A DNA stretch of 64,000 nucleotides from Paractinoplanes lichenicola (lineage in GTDB: Bacteria; Actinomycetota; Actinomycetes; Mycobacteriales; Micromonosporaceae). This document shows positions 10,001 to 16,912 of the stretch, piece by piece. The notes under the pieces are model-generated. The model saw nothing but the letters and a program-made list of their open reading frames with translations, ran no database searches and was not told the origin of the DNA. A program made the translations under genes and the position numbers. How positions within the stretch are numbered: the stretch's first letter is position 1; every line of letters starts with the position of its first letter. Where the stretch lies: the NCBI RefSeq assembly GCF_016785085.1, contig NZ_JAENHO010000003.1:372001-436000 (forward strand), in the 5' to 3' direction.

Positions 10001-10630
10001 GCGGCCGCGCAGATCGCGGCGGCCCAGGCCGCCCGTCAGCGCGACACCGGCCAGGGCCAGTTCGCCGACGAGACGATGGAGCTGCCGATCTTCCGGGAGC
10101 TCGAGTCGGCCTGGTTCACCACGGCCCGTCCGGCCGAGGCCAAGCCGGCCTCCAACGGCGGTCTCGACGAGCCGGTCAGCTCGCAGCGGATCCCGACCGG
10201 GGAGCCGTCGCGATCGATCGGCGTGCCGCAGCAGGCCGTCTCGCCCGAGTCGCGCGACCGCGATCCGGCTACTGTTGGTGTCGGCGCCGCCAACGGCGCC
10301 GCGCAGAACGGCACCAGCCCGAATGGCAGCAACCCGTGGCAGACCGCGGCCGACGAGGGCTGGAATGCCGCTCAAGCGGCGGCGGAGGCGCAGGTCGACA
10401 CCACGACCACCGCGGGTCTGCCCAAGCGCACCCCGATGGCGCAGCTCGTTCCGGGCGGCGTCGACCGGGCCGACCAGTCCGTACAGCGCCGTACCCCCGA
10501 GGGTGTCCGCGGTCTCCTCTCCGCTTACCACCGAGGCGTGCAGCGCGGCCGCAACACCGAATCGACCAACCCGGAGGAGACTCCGGGAGGGCAGCAGTCC
10601 TCGCAGGCTGGCAAGGAGCATGAGGCATGA
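7034..10630 (+). CDS. Conservon sensor histidine kinase (CvnA type, nitrate/nitrite-sensor-like)
   Basis: A 1198-residue membrane kinase. TM1 spans about residues 31-51, an extracytoplasmic NIT-type helical region about 55-335, TM2 about 339-359, then a HAMP region. The ATP-binding core has an N-box in [13 protein letters not shown] (near 556) and a G-box in [10 protein letters not shown] (near 592). A long disordered tail follows: Asn/Gly/Ser runs near 745-770, then Pro-rich and Ala-rich stretches. It ends with a distinctive module, SAWF near 1024, a W-containing segment, and [16 protein letters not shown] near 1125. In Streptomyces CvnA kinases work with CvnB, C and D as membrane signalling complexes. 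GGAGG lies 8 nt before the GTG start, and the stop overlaps the next gene by 4 nt. Confidence 0.93.
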   Translation: MSKRPKTATGVMSRLRRPADRMRDLPIWSKLGLIMLVPTLATIIVGVSGLVDHIDEANNAERARTLSVLSEAAGGLVDHLQNERAYGMMITTIDDPNSPDLAKAKQDYAAESSQVDAAKVPYAQQKAALDDVPENVSTLLLRLDRNLEELPAQRSQIANKRSDAQDATQETYTRLINDLLAVRNAAAQLASDTELSDHLRAVAAVATAKEFVSQQRDIGHEVIAARELNGSLRQDMLRAQLGYQLAGDTLVQVGSQADRTAFTDINKTSAGYAATNYSNPLTINQGANNRRILFNTEQWDNAFKGYGQEFRKVEARMDSEIVNEATTLRNDVNRRVFIETSVLLGMLLLAILFAWLVARSMARSLRELRQGALSVAQYGLPHAVSRLRDPQLSASLTPAQVADQIAEPLPVRSRDEFGQVTEAFNAVHLEAVRTAAEQAALRASVATMFVNLARRSQILVDRLIGHLDRLERGEEDPDRLAELFQLDHLATRMRRNDENLLVLAGADSTRVQREPAALIDVLRAAQSEVEHYTRIEFGMIDRDIEVAAHAVNDMVHLVAELFDNATAFSPPNSTVIVEARRLGDGALLTVEDRGIGISHEQLRDLNERLANPPMVDVAVSRMMGLVVVARLANRHAVKVELRPADNERGTVAEVGLPLSVLTGGQNQPAVGGGRMQVGAGYDEQGRPGMPEPLALESGGGRGGYPTGRPFDPNPPMNTGGMLGTNGRSVPAWSDLTGASSNGFGSNGSLNGLNGGSNGGGSNGSNGFYGPRSNEPIPPLPSSGPPSSPQGFAGPDGLPQRRNGEPPRPEGDMNGFGATIPRQLPANPENHGRSPFVPPVSAPPVPPISAPPVPSGPPYGGRPISSPPGSEPPVSAPPTDSPVSAAPPAWPPVAPEREPQAPHVPESLAAALDMTAELPRYRPEQRDQGPQVERPVNPQTAPIPASAPPAAPVSATPASGVPQSEAQRAAASARAAHEAATVQAAEAQATAAAQIAAAQAARQRDTGQGQFADETMELPIFRELESAWFTTARPAEAKPASNGGLDEPVSSQRIPTGEPSRSIGVPQQAVSPESRDRDPATVGVGAANGAAQNGTSPNGSNPWQTAADEGWNAAQAAAEAQVDTTTTAGLPKRTPMAQLVPGGVDRADQSVQRRTPEGVRGLLSAYHRGVQRGRNTESTNPEETPGGQQSSQAGKEHEA

Positions 10631-11031
10631 CATCTACGCAGGATCTCGGTTGGCTGCTGGCCAACTTCGCCGACCGCGTACCCGGCGTCGCACATGCGAT
10701 CGCGGTCTCCGCTGATGGTCTGCTCCTCGCGGCCTCACGGGACCTTCCCCGGGACCGCGCCGATCAATTGGCTGCCATCGCCTCCGGCTTGGTGAGCCTC
10801 ACTCAGGGTGCCGCAAGGTGCTTCGAGGGTGGCGCCGTGCTGCAGACGGTGGTGGAGATGGACAACGGGTTCCTTTTCCTGATGTCCATCTCGGACGGCT
10901 CGTCCTTCGCGGTGCTCGCGGCGCGCAGCTGCGACGTCGGACAGGTGGGTTACGAAATAGCCCTCCTGGTCGACCGTGTCGGCGAGGCTCTTACCCCCGC
11001 TCCGCGTTCGGCGGCCGGGGTCCTCGGCTGA
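10627..11031 (+). CDS. Roadblock/LC7-domain protein of the conservon (CvnB type)
   Basis: A 134-residue protein that overlaps the kinase stop (ATGA). It is one Roadblock/LC7 domain: [29 protein letters not shown] at the N-terminus, then alternating beta strands around [21 protein letters not shown]. Such proteins are partners or activators of small GTPases such as MglA and CvnD. Position as the second gene of a kinase-roadblock-DUF742-GTPase set defines it as CvnB-like. The trigger is unknown. Confidence 0.93.
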   Translation: MTSTQDLGWLLANFADRVPGVAHAIAVSADGLLLAASRDLPRDRADQLAAIASGLVSLTQGAARCFEGGAVLQTVVEMDNGFLFLMSISDGSSFAVLAARSCDVGQVGYEIALLVDRVGEALTPAPRSAAGVLG

Positions 11032-11116
11032 ACGGGCAGTCGGCCGGCGTCTTCGGCCGCTGTTCAAAAAGTTGAAAACTAGAGACACTTCTAAGGGTTC
11101 GAGAAAGGGGTGAGCG

Positions 11117-11500
11117 GTGACGATGCCCGAACGTGACGAGCCGACCGGCGCGCTGGTCAGGCCGTATGCCGTAACCCGTGGTCGGACCCGACCGAAGCTT
11201 GAGATAGCGCTGGAAGCGCTGGTCGAGACAACCGTTCGCGGACGCTCCGGCATCCGCGGCGGGCAGGGTGGAAGCGAGCATCAGTACATCGCGGCGATGT
11301 GCGACGGCGGCCGAGTTCAGTCGCTGGCCGAGATCGCGGCACGCATGCAACTGCCGCTCGGTGTGGCTCGAGTGATCGTCGCGGACATGGCCACTGATGG
11401 CCTGGTCGCGGTGTACGAGCCCACCTCGCTGGACGACGAGACCGACGCGGTAGGCACGGAACTGCTGGAAAGGGTGCTGAGTGGACTTCGCAGGCTCTGA
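11117..11500 (+). CDS. DUF742 protein of the conservon (CvnC type)
   Basis: The 127-residue protein has the conserved LVRPYAVTRGRTRP opening and a C-terminal winged-helix-like region (SLAEIAARMQLPLGVARVIVADMATDGLVAVYEP). DUF742 proteins are invariably found in conservons. The C-terminal half looks like a helix-turn-helix, which might mediate protein contact rather than DNA binding. The start is GTG at 11117. An 85-nt gap separates it from the roadblock gene, the only sizeable gap in the operon. Its stop lies inside the GTPase gene. Confidence 0.92.
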   Translation: MTMPERDEPTGALVRPYAVTRGRTRPKLEIALEALVETTVRGRSGIRGGQGGSEHQYIAAMCDGGRVQSLAEIAARMQLPLGVARVIVADMATDGLVAVYEPTSLDDETDAVGTELLERVLSGLRRL

Positions 11501-12089
11501 CATGTCGCACCGTCCCGCTGCGGGGCGCGTGACGTCGGCGAAGATTGTGATCGCCGGCGGGTTCGGCGTCGGTAAGACGACGCTGGTCGGTTCGGTCTCG
11601 GAGATCACCCCGCTGACCACCGAGGCCATCATGACCTCGGCGGGTGTGGGTGTCGACGACAACCGGCAGGTTCCGGGGAAGATGACGACCACCGTCGCCA
11701 TGGACTTCGGGCGTATCAGCATCGACCGCGACCTGATCCTCTATCTGTTCGGAACGCCGGGCCAGACTCGTTTCTGGTTCATGTGGGACGAGCTGGTGCG
11801 GGGCGCGATCGGTGCCGTCGTGATGGTGGACACTCGGCGTCTCGCCGACTGCTTCGCCGCGATCGACTTCTTCGAGCACCGGCGGCTGCCGTACCTGGTG
11901 GCCATAAACTGCTTCGACGGCATGCAGTATCACAACGCCCAGGACGTGCGGGACGCGCTGGCGATCTCGAGTGACGTCCCGGTGGTGAGCTGCGACGCGC
12001 GTAACCGTGAGTCGACGAAGAACGTCCTCATCTCGCTGGTCGAGTATGTGCTGACGATGCGTCGTACACGCGCGGTAGCGCCCGCCTGA
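11481..12089 (+). CDS. Conservon small GTPase (CvnD type)
   Basis: A 202-residue P-loop GTPase. G1 is GGFGVGKTTLVG (near residue 26), the G3 region is LFGTPGQTRFWFMW, a variant with Gly-Thr-Pro-Gly in place of DxxG, the G4-like motif is INCFD, and the G5-like segment is SCDARN. I took the GTG at 11481 because GGAAAGG stands 7 nt before it; it overlaps the DUF742 gene by 20 nt. An ATG at 11502 is the alternative. It probably cycles between GTP and GDP under control of the kinase and roadblock protein at the membrane. A terminator follows directly. Confidence 0.94.
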   Translation: MDFAGSDMSHRPAAGRVTSAKIVIAGGFGVGKTTLVGSVSEITPLTTEAIMTSAGVGVDDNRQVPGKMTTTVAMDFGRISIDRDLILYLFGTPGQTRFWFMWDELVRGAIGAVVMVDTRRLADCFAAIDFFEHRRLPYLVAINCFDGMQYHNAQDVRDALAISSDVPVVSCDARNRESTKNVLISLVEYVLTMRRTRAVAPA

Positions 12090-12100
12090 CGACTGGTCGA

Positions 12101-12129
12101 AGCCCCGCACCGCGAGCCGGTGCGGGGCT
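12101..12129 (+). terminator. Strong terminator of the conservon operon
   Basis: AGCCCCGCACC and GGTGCGGGGCT form a perfect 11-bp stem with a 7-nt loop, 11 nt after the GTPase stop. TCGTGCTGTCC follows, so the T-run is poor, but the stem stability and position argue for termination. Confidence 0.8.
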
Positions 12130-12163
12130 TCGTGCTGTCCAAAATCGATTAGGGTCGCTCGTC

Positions 12164-13093
12164 ATGCGTGTCTTCCTGACGATCGACGACGTGAACGAGC
12201 TGCTGCCCGGCCGGCGGGTCACCGATCTGCGGCGGCTGACCGGCGGCACCAAAAAGGGTGTCTATCGGCTCCGGCTCGACGACGGCGGCTCGGTGATCCT
12301 CTACCTGTGGGCCGAGTCGGAGAACTACTGGCCGGTGTCCGAGACCGTGCCCGACGACCCGTTCACCGACGCGTCCGGCGCCGAGCTGTTCGTGACCAAC
12401 CGGGCCGTGCTGGCGGCCGCGGGCGTCCGGGTGCCGGAGGTGCTGCTGGCCGGGCCCGACCTGGTGCTGGTCGAGGACGCCGGCGACGAGACGCTCGAGG
12501 CGCTGATGGAGCGCGATCCCGTGGCGGCGGCCGGGCCGCTGGCCGAGCTCGGGCGCACGCTGCGGCGGATGCACACGACGTACGGGCCCGAGTGGGGCAT
12601 CCCGGCCGCGCGGCCCGTGCAGACCCGGGTGCCGGAGGAGATGATCCTGGACCGGGCACTCAGTCTGCTGGGCAAGGTGGTGCCCCGCGACCGGCGGCTG
12701 GCGGCGGCCCGCGGCCGGATCGAGGACCGCTTGCGCACGATGCGGTCGGCGATCGAGCCGCGTCGCGAATACGCCCTCGTGCACGGCGAACTGGGGGCCG
12801 ACCACGTGCTCGTGAACCCGGACGGCGAGCCGGTGATGATCGACATCGAGGGCGTGACGTATTTCGACGTCGAGTGGGAGCACGCCTTCCTGCAACTGCG
12901 CTTCGGGGCGGCGTACGGGGAACTGGGGCCCGTCGCCCTGGACCCGGCGCGCCTCGAGTTTTATCGGTTCGCGCAGGTCATCGGTCTGATCGAGGGGCCG
13001 CTGCGGATCGCCGACACCGACTTCCCGGACCGGCAGTGGATGCTCGACCTGGCCGAATACAACATCCAGAAGGCGATAGCGCCTGTTTCGTAG
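12164..13093 (+). CDS. Aminoglycoside phosphotransferase-fold kinase-like protein
   Basis: A 309-residue soluble protein of the APH/choline-kinase fold. The N-lobe begins VFLTIDDVNELLPGRRVTDLRRLTGGTKKGVYRL. The catalytic loop reads ALVHGELGADHVLVNPDG where the canonical form is HGDLHxxN, so Asp is replaced by Glu and Asn by His. The metal motif is MIDIEGVTYFDVEWE rather than IDxxD/E. Small-molecule phosphorylation is possible, but the altered catalytic loop leaves real doubt. The last codons lie within a 167-bp palindrome shared with the convergent neighbour. Confidence 0.8.
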   Translation: MRVFLTIDDVNELLPGRRVTDLRRLTGGTKKGVYRLRLDDGGSVILYLWAESENYWPVSETVPDDPFTDASGAELFVTNRAVLAAAGVRVPEVLLAGPDLVLVEDAGDETLEALMERDPVAAAGPLAELGRTLRRMHTTYGPEWGIPAARPVQTRVPEEMILDRALSLLGKVVPRDRRLAAARGRIEDRLRTMRSAIEPRREYALVHGELGADHVLVNPDGEPVMIDIEGVTYFDVEWEHAFLQLRFGAAYGELGPVALDPARLEFYRFAQVIGLIEGPLRIADTDFPDRQWMLDLAEYNIQKAIAPVS

Positions 13094-13243
13094 CTGTGGC
13101 GGGGCTGCGGCAGGGCCCAGATCCCGCCTGGCGGCGTCCCGGAAAAGCCCGGTTCCAACCCCGGGAGCCGGGCTTTCCCGGGCCACCACCAGACGAAATC
13201 TGGACCCGGCCTCGCTCCCACCCCAGCCACGAAACAGGCGCTA
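13077..13243. repeat. 167-bp imperfect palindrome between convergent genes
   Basis: The left half (13077 to about 13158) matches the reverse complement of the right half (about 13163 to 13243) nearly end to end. Outer arms are TAGCGCCTGTTTCGT and its complement; middle arms end in CCAGAT and ATCTGG; inner arms are built on AAGCCCGG and CCGGGCTT. The loop is only a few bases. Both flanking stop codons (13091-13093 plus strand, 13241-13243 minus strand) lie inside the arms. It could be a bidirectional terminator, or a REP/MITE-like element that inserted between the genes. Confidence 0.85.
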
Positions 13244-13699
13244 GCCGAGTAGGGGCAGCTTGCCGACGAGCTTGTCCACCGGGTTGCGCGGCCCGACCAC
13301 GCTCACCGCGTAGTAATCGATCTTGTCGGCCTCGGTGCCGCTCACGGTCTCCAAATATTCGCTGTAGACCCGAGTGTGCTGAGCCGCCGCGGGCATGTCG
13401 GCCACGAAGAAGTCGGGGCGCGCGGCCGCCTTGGCCCTGATCGTGCGCAGCGTCTCGGCGTCGGCCGCCAGCACCGTGCAGCCGGCCCAGGGCAGGCCCG
13501 GGTGGGTGTGCCCGTCGGCGTCCACCGCGTCATCGCCCAGCAGGCCACCGACCGCGCGCGAGGTGGCGGCGGCCGTGCAGATCGCGGCGTTGGCGGCCCG
13601 CCCGGCCGGCAGTTCGGCGTCGACCACGACCACCCACTTGAGCCGGGCCGCGCGGGTCGGGGCGCTCTGGTCGATCTCGTCCGCGGTGAATCCGATCAT
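13241..13699 (-). CDS. DUF2000-like protein
   Basis: A small soluble protein of 152 residues. The N-terminus is MIGFTADEIDQSAPTRAARLKWVVVVD, followed by AGRAANAAICTAAATSRAVGGLLGDDAVDADG and a hydrophobic strand TVLAAD. This resembles DUF2000, a family with a peptidyl-tRNA-hydrolase-II-like fold and no proven activity. It is divergent from the Lrp/AsnC gene, with about 100 nt between starts, so it may be that regulator's target. The stop falls in the palindrome at 13077-13243. Confidence 0.75.
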   Translation of the reverse strand: MIGFTADEIDQSAPTRAARLKWVVVVDAELPAGRAANAAICTAAATSRAVGGLLGDDAVDADGHTHPGLPWAGCTVLAADAETLRTIRAKAAARPDFFVADMPAAAQHTRVYSEYLETVSGTEADKIDYYAVSVVGPRNPVDKLVGKLPLLG

Positions 13700-13802
13700 C
13701 GTCTGCTCTCTCCGTGCATGTGTGCGCTGTACGGACGAAATGCTAGGCAGGTGTTAGGTTCAGCGGCAATGAATCCGTACTAGTCTCGGAAAGAGGCCGG
13801 AA

Positions 13803-14267
13803 TTGGCGGACCTGGACGAACTAGATAAGGCGATCCTGCGGGAATTCCAGTCGGATGCACGGAAGACCAACCGGGAGGTCGCGGCGGCCGTTGGCGTCTC
13901 GCCCACCACCGCCCTCGACCGCACCCGGGCGTTGCGGCAGCGGGGCGTGATCCGTGGCGCGATCCTCGACGTCGACCTGAAGTCGATCGGCCGGCCGGTG
14001 CAGGCGCTGATCGCCATCCGGATCCGGCCGCCGTCGCGCCGCAACATCGAGGCGTTCCGCGAGTGGGTGAGCACCCTGCCCGACACCCTCGGCCTGTACG
14101 TGACGACCGGCACCGACGACTTCATCGTGCACGTGGCCGTCCCCGACAACGACAGCCTCTACGAGTTCGTCATCGACCGGCTGACCCAGCGCCCCGAGGT
14201 GGCCGACGTGCGCACCTCGATCGTCTACGAGCACATTCGCAACAACGGGATCGCGCCGTCGCCGTGA
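13803..14267 (+). CDS. Lrp/AsnC family transcriptional regulator
   Basis: A 154-residue regulator with an N-terminal winged helix-turn-helix (LDELDKAILREFQSDARKTNREVAAAVGVSPTTALDRTRAL) and a C-terminal RAM ligand-binding domain (about residues 65-145, with VQALIAIRIRP and LYVTTGTDDFIVHVAV). The start is TTG at 13803, directly at the conserved LDELDKAIL segment. Family members bind amino acids and act as dimers or octamers. The divergent DUF2000 gene is the obvious candidate target; the effector is unknown. Confidence 0.92.
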   Translation: MADLDELDKAILREFQSDARKTNREVAAAVGVSPTTALDRTRALRQRGVIRGAILDVDLKSIGRPVQALIAIRIRPPSRRNIEAFREWVSTLPDTLGLYVTTGTDDFIVHVAVPDNDSLYEFVIDRLTQRPEVADVRTSIVYEHIRNNGIAPSP

Positions 14268-14285
14268 AGGGGCGACGATAGGCAC

Positions 14286-14933
14286 ATGACGAAGCTCGAT
14301 GGACGGCAGATCGCGGCGGAGCGGCTGGACGGCTGGGTCTATGTGCCCGCCGGCCTGCAGACCAGCATCGAGACCAAGGACTTCAGCACCGGGCTGGCCC
14401 TGGTCAACGCGATCGGCGAGGTGGCCGAGCAGCAGAACCACCACCCCGACCTGACCCTGCGCTACCCGGCCGTCGACATCAGGCTGAGCAGCCACGACGA
14501 GGGCGGCGTGACGATCCGGGACGTCCGCCTGGCCCGCGCGATCTCGTCGGTCGCGTCCGGGCTGGGCCTGCACCCGTCGGCCGACCAGGTGTCGCGGCTC
14601 GAATGGGCGCTCGACAGCCCCGCCCACGCGTCGGTCTCCCCGTTCTGGGCCGCGGTGTTCGGCGTACGCGACGACGACGGCGAGCTGACCGACCCGGCCG
14701 ACCGCCTGCCCGTGGTGTGGTTCCAGCGCTCCGGTGAGGAGCCGGACCGTCAGCGCTGGCACCCCGACCTGTGGCTCGACCCGTCCCAGGTGCAGCCCCG
14801 CATCGACGCCGCCGTGGCCGCCGGGGGCACCCTGGTCAGCGACGCCGACGCGCCCGCGTTCTGGGTGCTGGCCGACCCCGAGGGCAACCGCATGTGCCTG
14901 TGCACCTGGCTGGACAGAAACTCAGCCGACTAG
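14286..14933 (+). CDS. Pterin-4a-carbinolamine dehydratase fused to a VOC domain
   Basis: The first ~95 residues match 4a-hydroxytetrahydrobiopterin dehydratase: FSTGLALVNAIGEVAEQQNHHPDLTLRYPAVDIRL, with the QNHHPD active-site pair, then SHDEGGVTIRDVRLARAI. From about residue 105 a glyoxalase/VOC-like domain follows (SVSPFWAAVFGV, RWHPDLWLDPSQVQPRIDAAVAAGG, FWVLADPEGNRMCLC). Total 215 residues. I see no aromatic amino acid hydroxylase here, so the substrate may be another pterin, or the dehydratase part may serve as a binding module. It overlaps the convergent glycosyltransferase gene by 12 nt. Confidence 0.88.
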   Translation: MTKLDGRQIAAERLDGWVYVPAGLQTSIETKDFSTGLALVNAIGEVAEQQNHHPDLTLRYPAVDIRLSSHDEGGVTIRDVRLARAISSVASGLGLHPSADQVSRLEWALDSPAHASVSPFWAAVFGVRDDDGELTDPADRLPVVWFQRSGEEPDRQRWHPDLWLDPSQVQPRIDAAVAAGGTLVSDADAPAFWVLADPEGNRMCLCTWLDRNSAD

Positions 14934-15881
14934 GTCCATCAGGCCGCGCAGCTCCGCCAACGCCCGCGGGTCCGGCCGGCGGCCCCCGGTGTCGACCACC
15001 TCGGTCACCCCCGCCAGCAGCCGCCGGGCCGTGGCGACATCGCCCAGCTGGGCCAGGGCCTGCGCGGCCAGCCAGTCGCAATACGCCGGCGGGCCGCCCG
15101 CCGCCCGCATCTGCTCGACCAGGGCCAGGCAGACCTCGTCCAGCCCCGCCGCCAGCACGAGCCGCGCGAGGAAGTCGGTGCCGCGCAGCCACTCCGGCGT
15201 GCCCGGAAAGAGCTCACGCAACGTCTCGAAGGTGTCGACCGCCTCCTGCCGCCGCCCCGCCCCGATCAGGCTGCGTCCGAGGTCGAGGAGCGTACGGGCA
15301 ATCAGCTCTCGATCTTGCCCGGCGCCGGCGAGCGTCAGCCGGGCCAGCTCGACGTTGCGCACCGCCTTGGCTGTTCGCACTGCCGGACCCGCATAACCGT
15401 GATGCTTCAACACGATCGCCGCCCGCGGTGCCGCCGCTGTCCGCCCGACCAGCCTCTCGTGCACCCGCCCCTGCCACCGCACAGCGTCCTTCCGGTGCAG
15501 GTGAGCCGCGGTGTTCGTGTACGGCAGCTCGTCATGCGCGTTGTCGATCTCGACCTCGACCACGTCGGCGTCGCAGTCCTCGAGGAAGGCTCGCAGCAGG
15601 CGGGGATCGCCCTCGTACCTCTGATCGGCGTCCACAGTCATCACCCAGAGAGCGCTCCACCCGCTGAGAGCTTCGTTGCGCGCTTTACTGAAGTCGTCGG
15701 CCCACTGCCCCTGGGTGAGGGCGGCACCGCGCTCTGCGGCGATCTGGGGCGTTCGATCTCGCGACCCCGTGTCGTGCACATGGATCTTGTCAACCACGCC
15801 GCTCAGGGAGTCCAGGCAGCCGCCGATCTCGGCCTCCTCGTCCCGCACGATCAGGCTGGCCGCCAGAAACGGAATGCTCAC
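14922..15881 (-). CDS. Family 2 glycosyltransferase with a helical C-terminus
   Basis: A 319-residue protein that opens FLAASLIVRDEEAEIGGCLDSL, the N-terminal strand of GT-A family 2 enzymes. HDTGSRDRTPQIAAERGA follows, then LWVMTVDADQRY with the metal-binding DAD. LPYTNTAAHLHRKDAVRWQGRVHERLV resembles the WanA/YfdH-type group acting on surface sugars. The last ~120 residues are TPR-like helices (RTLLDLGRSLIGAGRRQEAVDTFETL). No membrane helix is visible, so it probably works on the cytosolic side. The sugar and acceptor are unknown. Confidence 0.85.
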   Translation of the reverse strand: MSIPFLAASLIVRDEEAEIGGCLDSLSGVVDKIHVHDTGSRDRTPQIAAERGAALTQGQWADDFSKARNEALSGWSALWVMTVDADQRYEGDPRLLRAFLEDCDADVVEVEIDNAHDELPYTNTAAHLHRKDAVRWQGRVHERLVGRTAAAPRAAIVLKHHGYAGPAVRTAKAVRNVELARLTLAGAGQDRELIARTLLDLGRSLIGAGRRQEAVDTFETLRELFPGTPEWLRGTDFLARLVLAAGLDEVCLALVEQMRAAGGPPAYCDWLAAQALAQLGDVATARRLLAGVTEVVDTGGRRPDPRALAELRGLMDLVG

Positions 15882-16087
15882 AAGAGTCGGTTCGGCACTT
15901 CAACCCCAAACCTGAACGAGCCCTTTCCCGTACGCCACGTCGACTCCCACAACCGCATTGGCGCCGAACCCGCTGCACCTCGCGACCTGGGACGGGCGCC
16001 AGGTCCGTAGCGCGTGCTCCGGCCGTGGTGGTGGGTCCGGCGAGCGCGTACTCCGCCTAAGACAGCGCAACTCCGCAGCGGCCAGCC

Positions 16088-16815
16088 GATGTAAGCACTC
16101 ACTTACAGCACCACGCGAACCCGACTCAAAGCCCCGGGCCGATGTGAGCACTCACTTACAGCACCACGCGAACCCAACTCAAGCCCCAAGCCGATGTGAG
16201 CACTCACTTACAGCACCACGCGAACCCAACTCAAGCCCCAAGCCGATGTGAGCACTCACTTACAGCATCACGCCAACCCAACTCAAGCCCCAAGCCGATG
16301 TGAGCACTCACTTACAGCACCACGCCAACCCAACTCAAAGCCCCAAGCCGATGTGAGCACTCACTTACCGAAAAAGCGGCAATATCTCGGCGACGGCTGA
16401 GGCCAGGACAACTTCGCTGGCTGCTCAACCCGAGACCGGCCGCACACCATGTCGAGCAGGTCGAACCGGCAGCCCGCCACCATGTAAGTGAGCACTCACA
16501 TCCGTTTGGGTTGCGGGCGGGCTGGCGCGGTGTTGTAAGTGAGTGCTCACATCGGTTTGGGTTGCGGGCGGGCCGCGCGGTCTTGTAAATGCTCACGTCG
16601 GTCTGGGGTTGTGGGTGGGATGGCACGGTCTTATAAGTGAGTGCTCACATCGGTTTGGGGTGCGGGCGGGCTGGCGCGGCTTTGTAAGTGAGTACTCACA
16701 TCGGCTCGGCCCCAGAGGCGCGAGCGCCGTATTGGAAGTGAGTACTCACAAACCGGTAGGCGAGGAGCAGGGCCGCGAGACGCCAGCCCTCGGTTGTAAG
16801 CGAGCACTCACTTAC
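16088..16815. repeat. Array of 13 palindromes in two opposed blocks
   Basis: The gap 15882-16912 carries no credible gene. Its middle holds 13 copies of a palindrome with ideal form GTAAGTGAGTGCTCACTTAC. Six copies in one orientation start at 16088, 16141, 16193, 16245, 16297 and 16350, spaced 52-53 bp. Seven in the opposite orientation start near 16484, 16535, 16585 (shortened), 16633, 16684, 16734 and 16796, spaced 48-51 bp except the last. A spacer of about 31-33 bp accompanies each and is similar in both blocks once one is reverse-complemented. About 110 bp of unrelated DNA lies between the blocks. The last copy is a nearly complete 20-bp palindrome. The units at 16141 and 16193 are identical, suggesting recent expansion. 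The spacing equals about five helical turns. Confidence 0.95.
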
Positions 16816-16857
16816 CGCGGCAGCCGTAAGGCGAGCCGTCAACAGAGCCGCAAAAGC

Positions 16858-16895
16858 GATCGACCCGGCCCCGCAAATGCGGAACCGGGCCGATC
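16858..16895 (-). terminator. Terminator of the IS110-like/conservon-tail gene
   Basis: GATCG-x-CCCGG pairs with CCGGG-x-CGATC around an inner CCGC/GCGG hairpin. Read on the minus strand it is followed within two bases by TTTT. It lies 18 bp beyond the stop of the minus-strand gene and separates that gene from the palindrome array. Confidence 0.75.
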
Positions 16896-16912
16896 AAAGC
16901 GTGCAGCGCCAG

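Noticed and set aside
13077..13243. tRNA-like segment (GGTTCCAACCCCGGG followed by CCACCA)
   Set aside because: No acceptor stem or anticodon arm can be folded in register; the match arises from the inner arms of the palindrome.
15958..16251. Plus-strand ORF across the palindrome array with repeated SRCEHSLTAPREP-type peptides
   Set aside because: The peptide repeat is only the translation of the DNA repeat. The frame has no ribosome binding site, no codon bias and does not continue through the array.
16312..16626. Minus-strand ORF across the second block of palindromes
   Set aside because: The same reasoning applies: it mirrors the repeat and includes the unrelated centre without any family similarity.
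16088..16815. CRISPR array
   Set aside because: Spacers are nearly identical copies rather than unique, the blocks have opposed orientation, and no cas gene is present.
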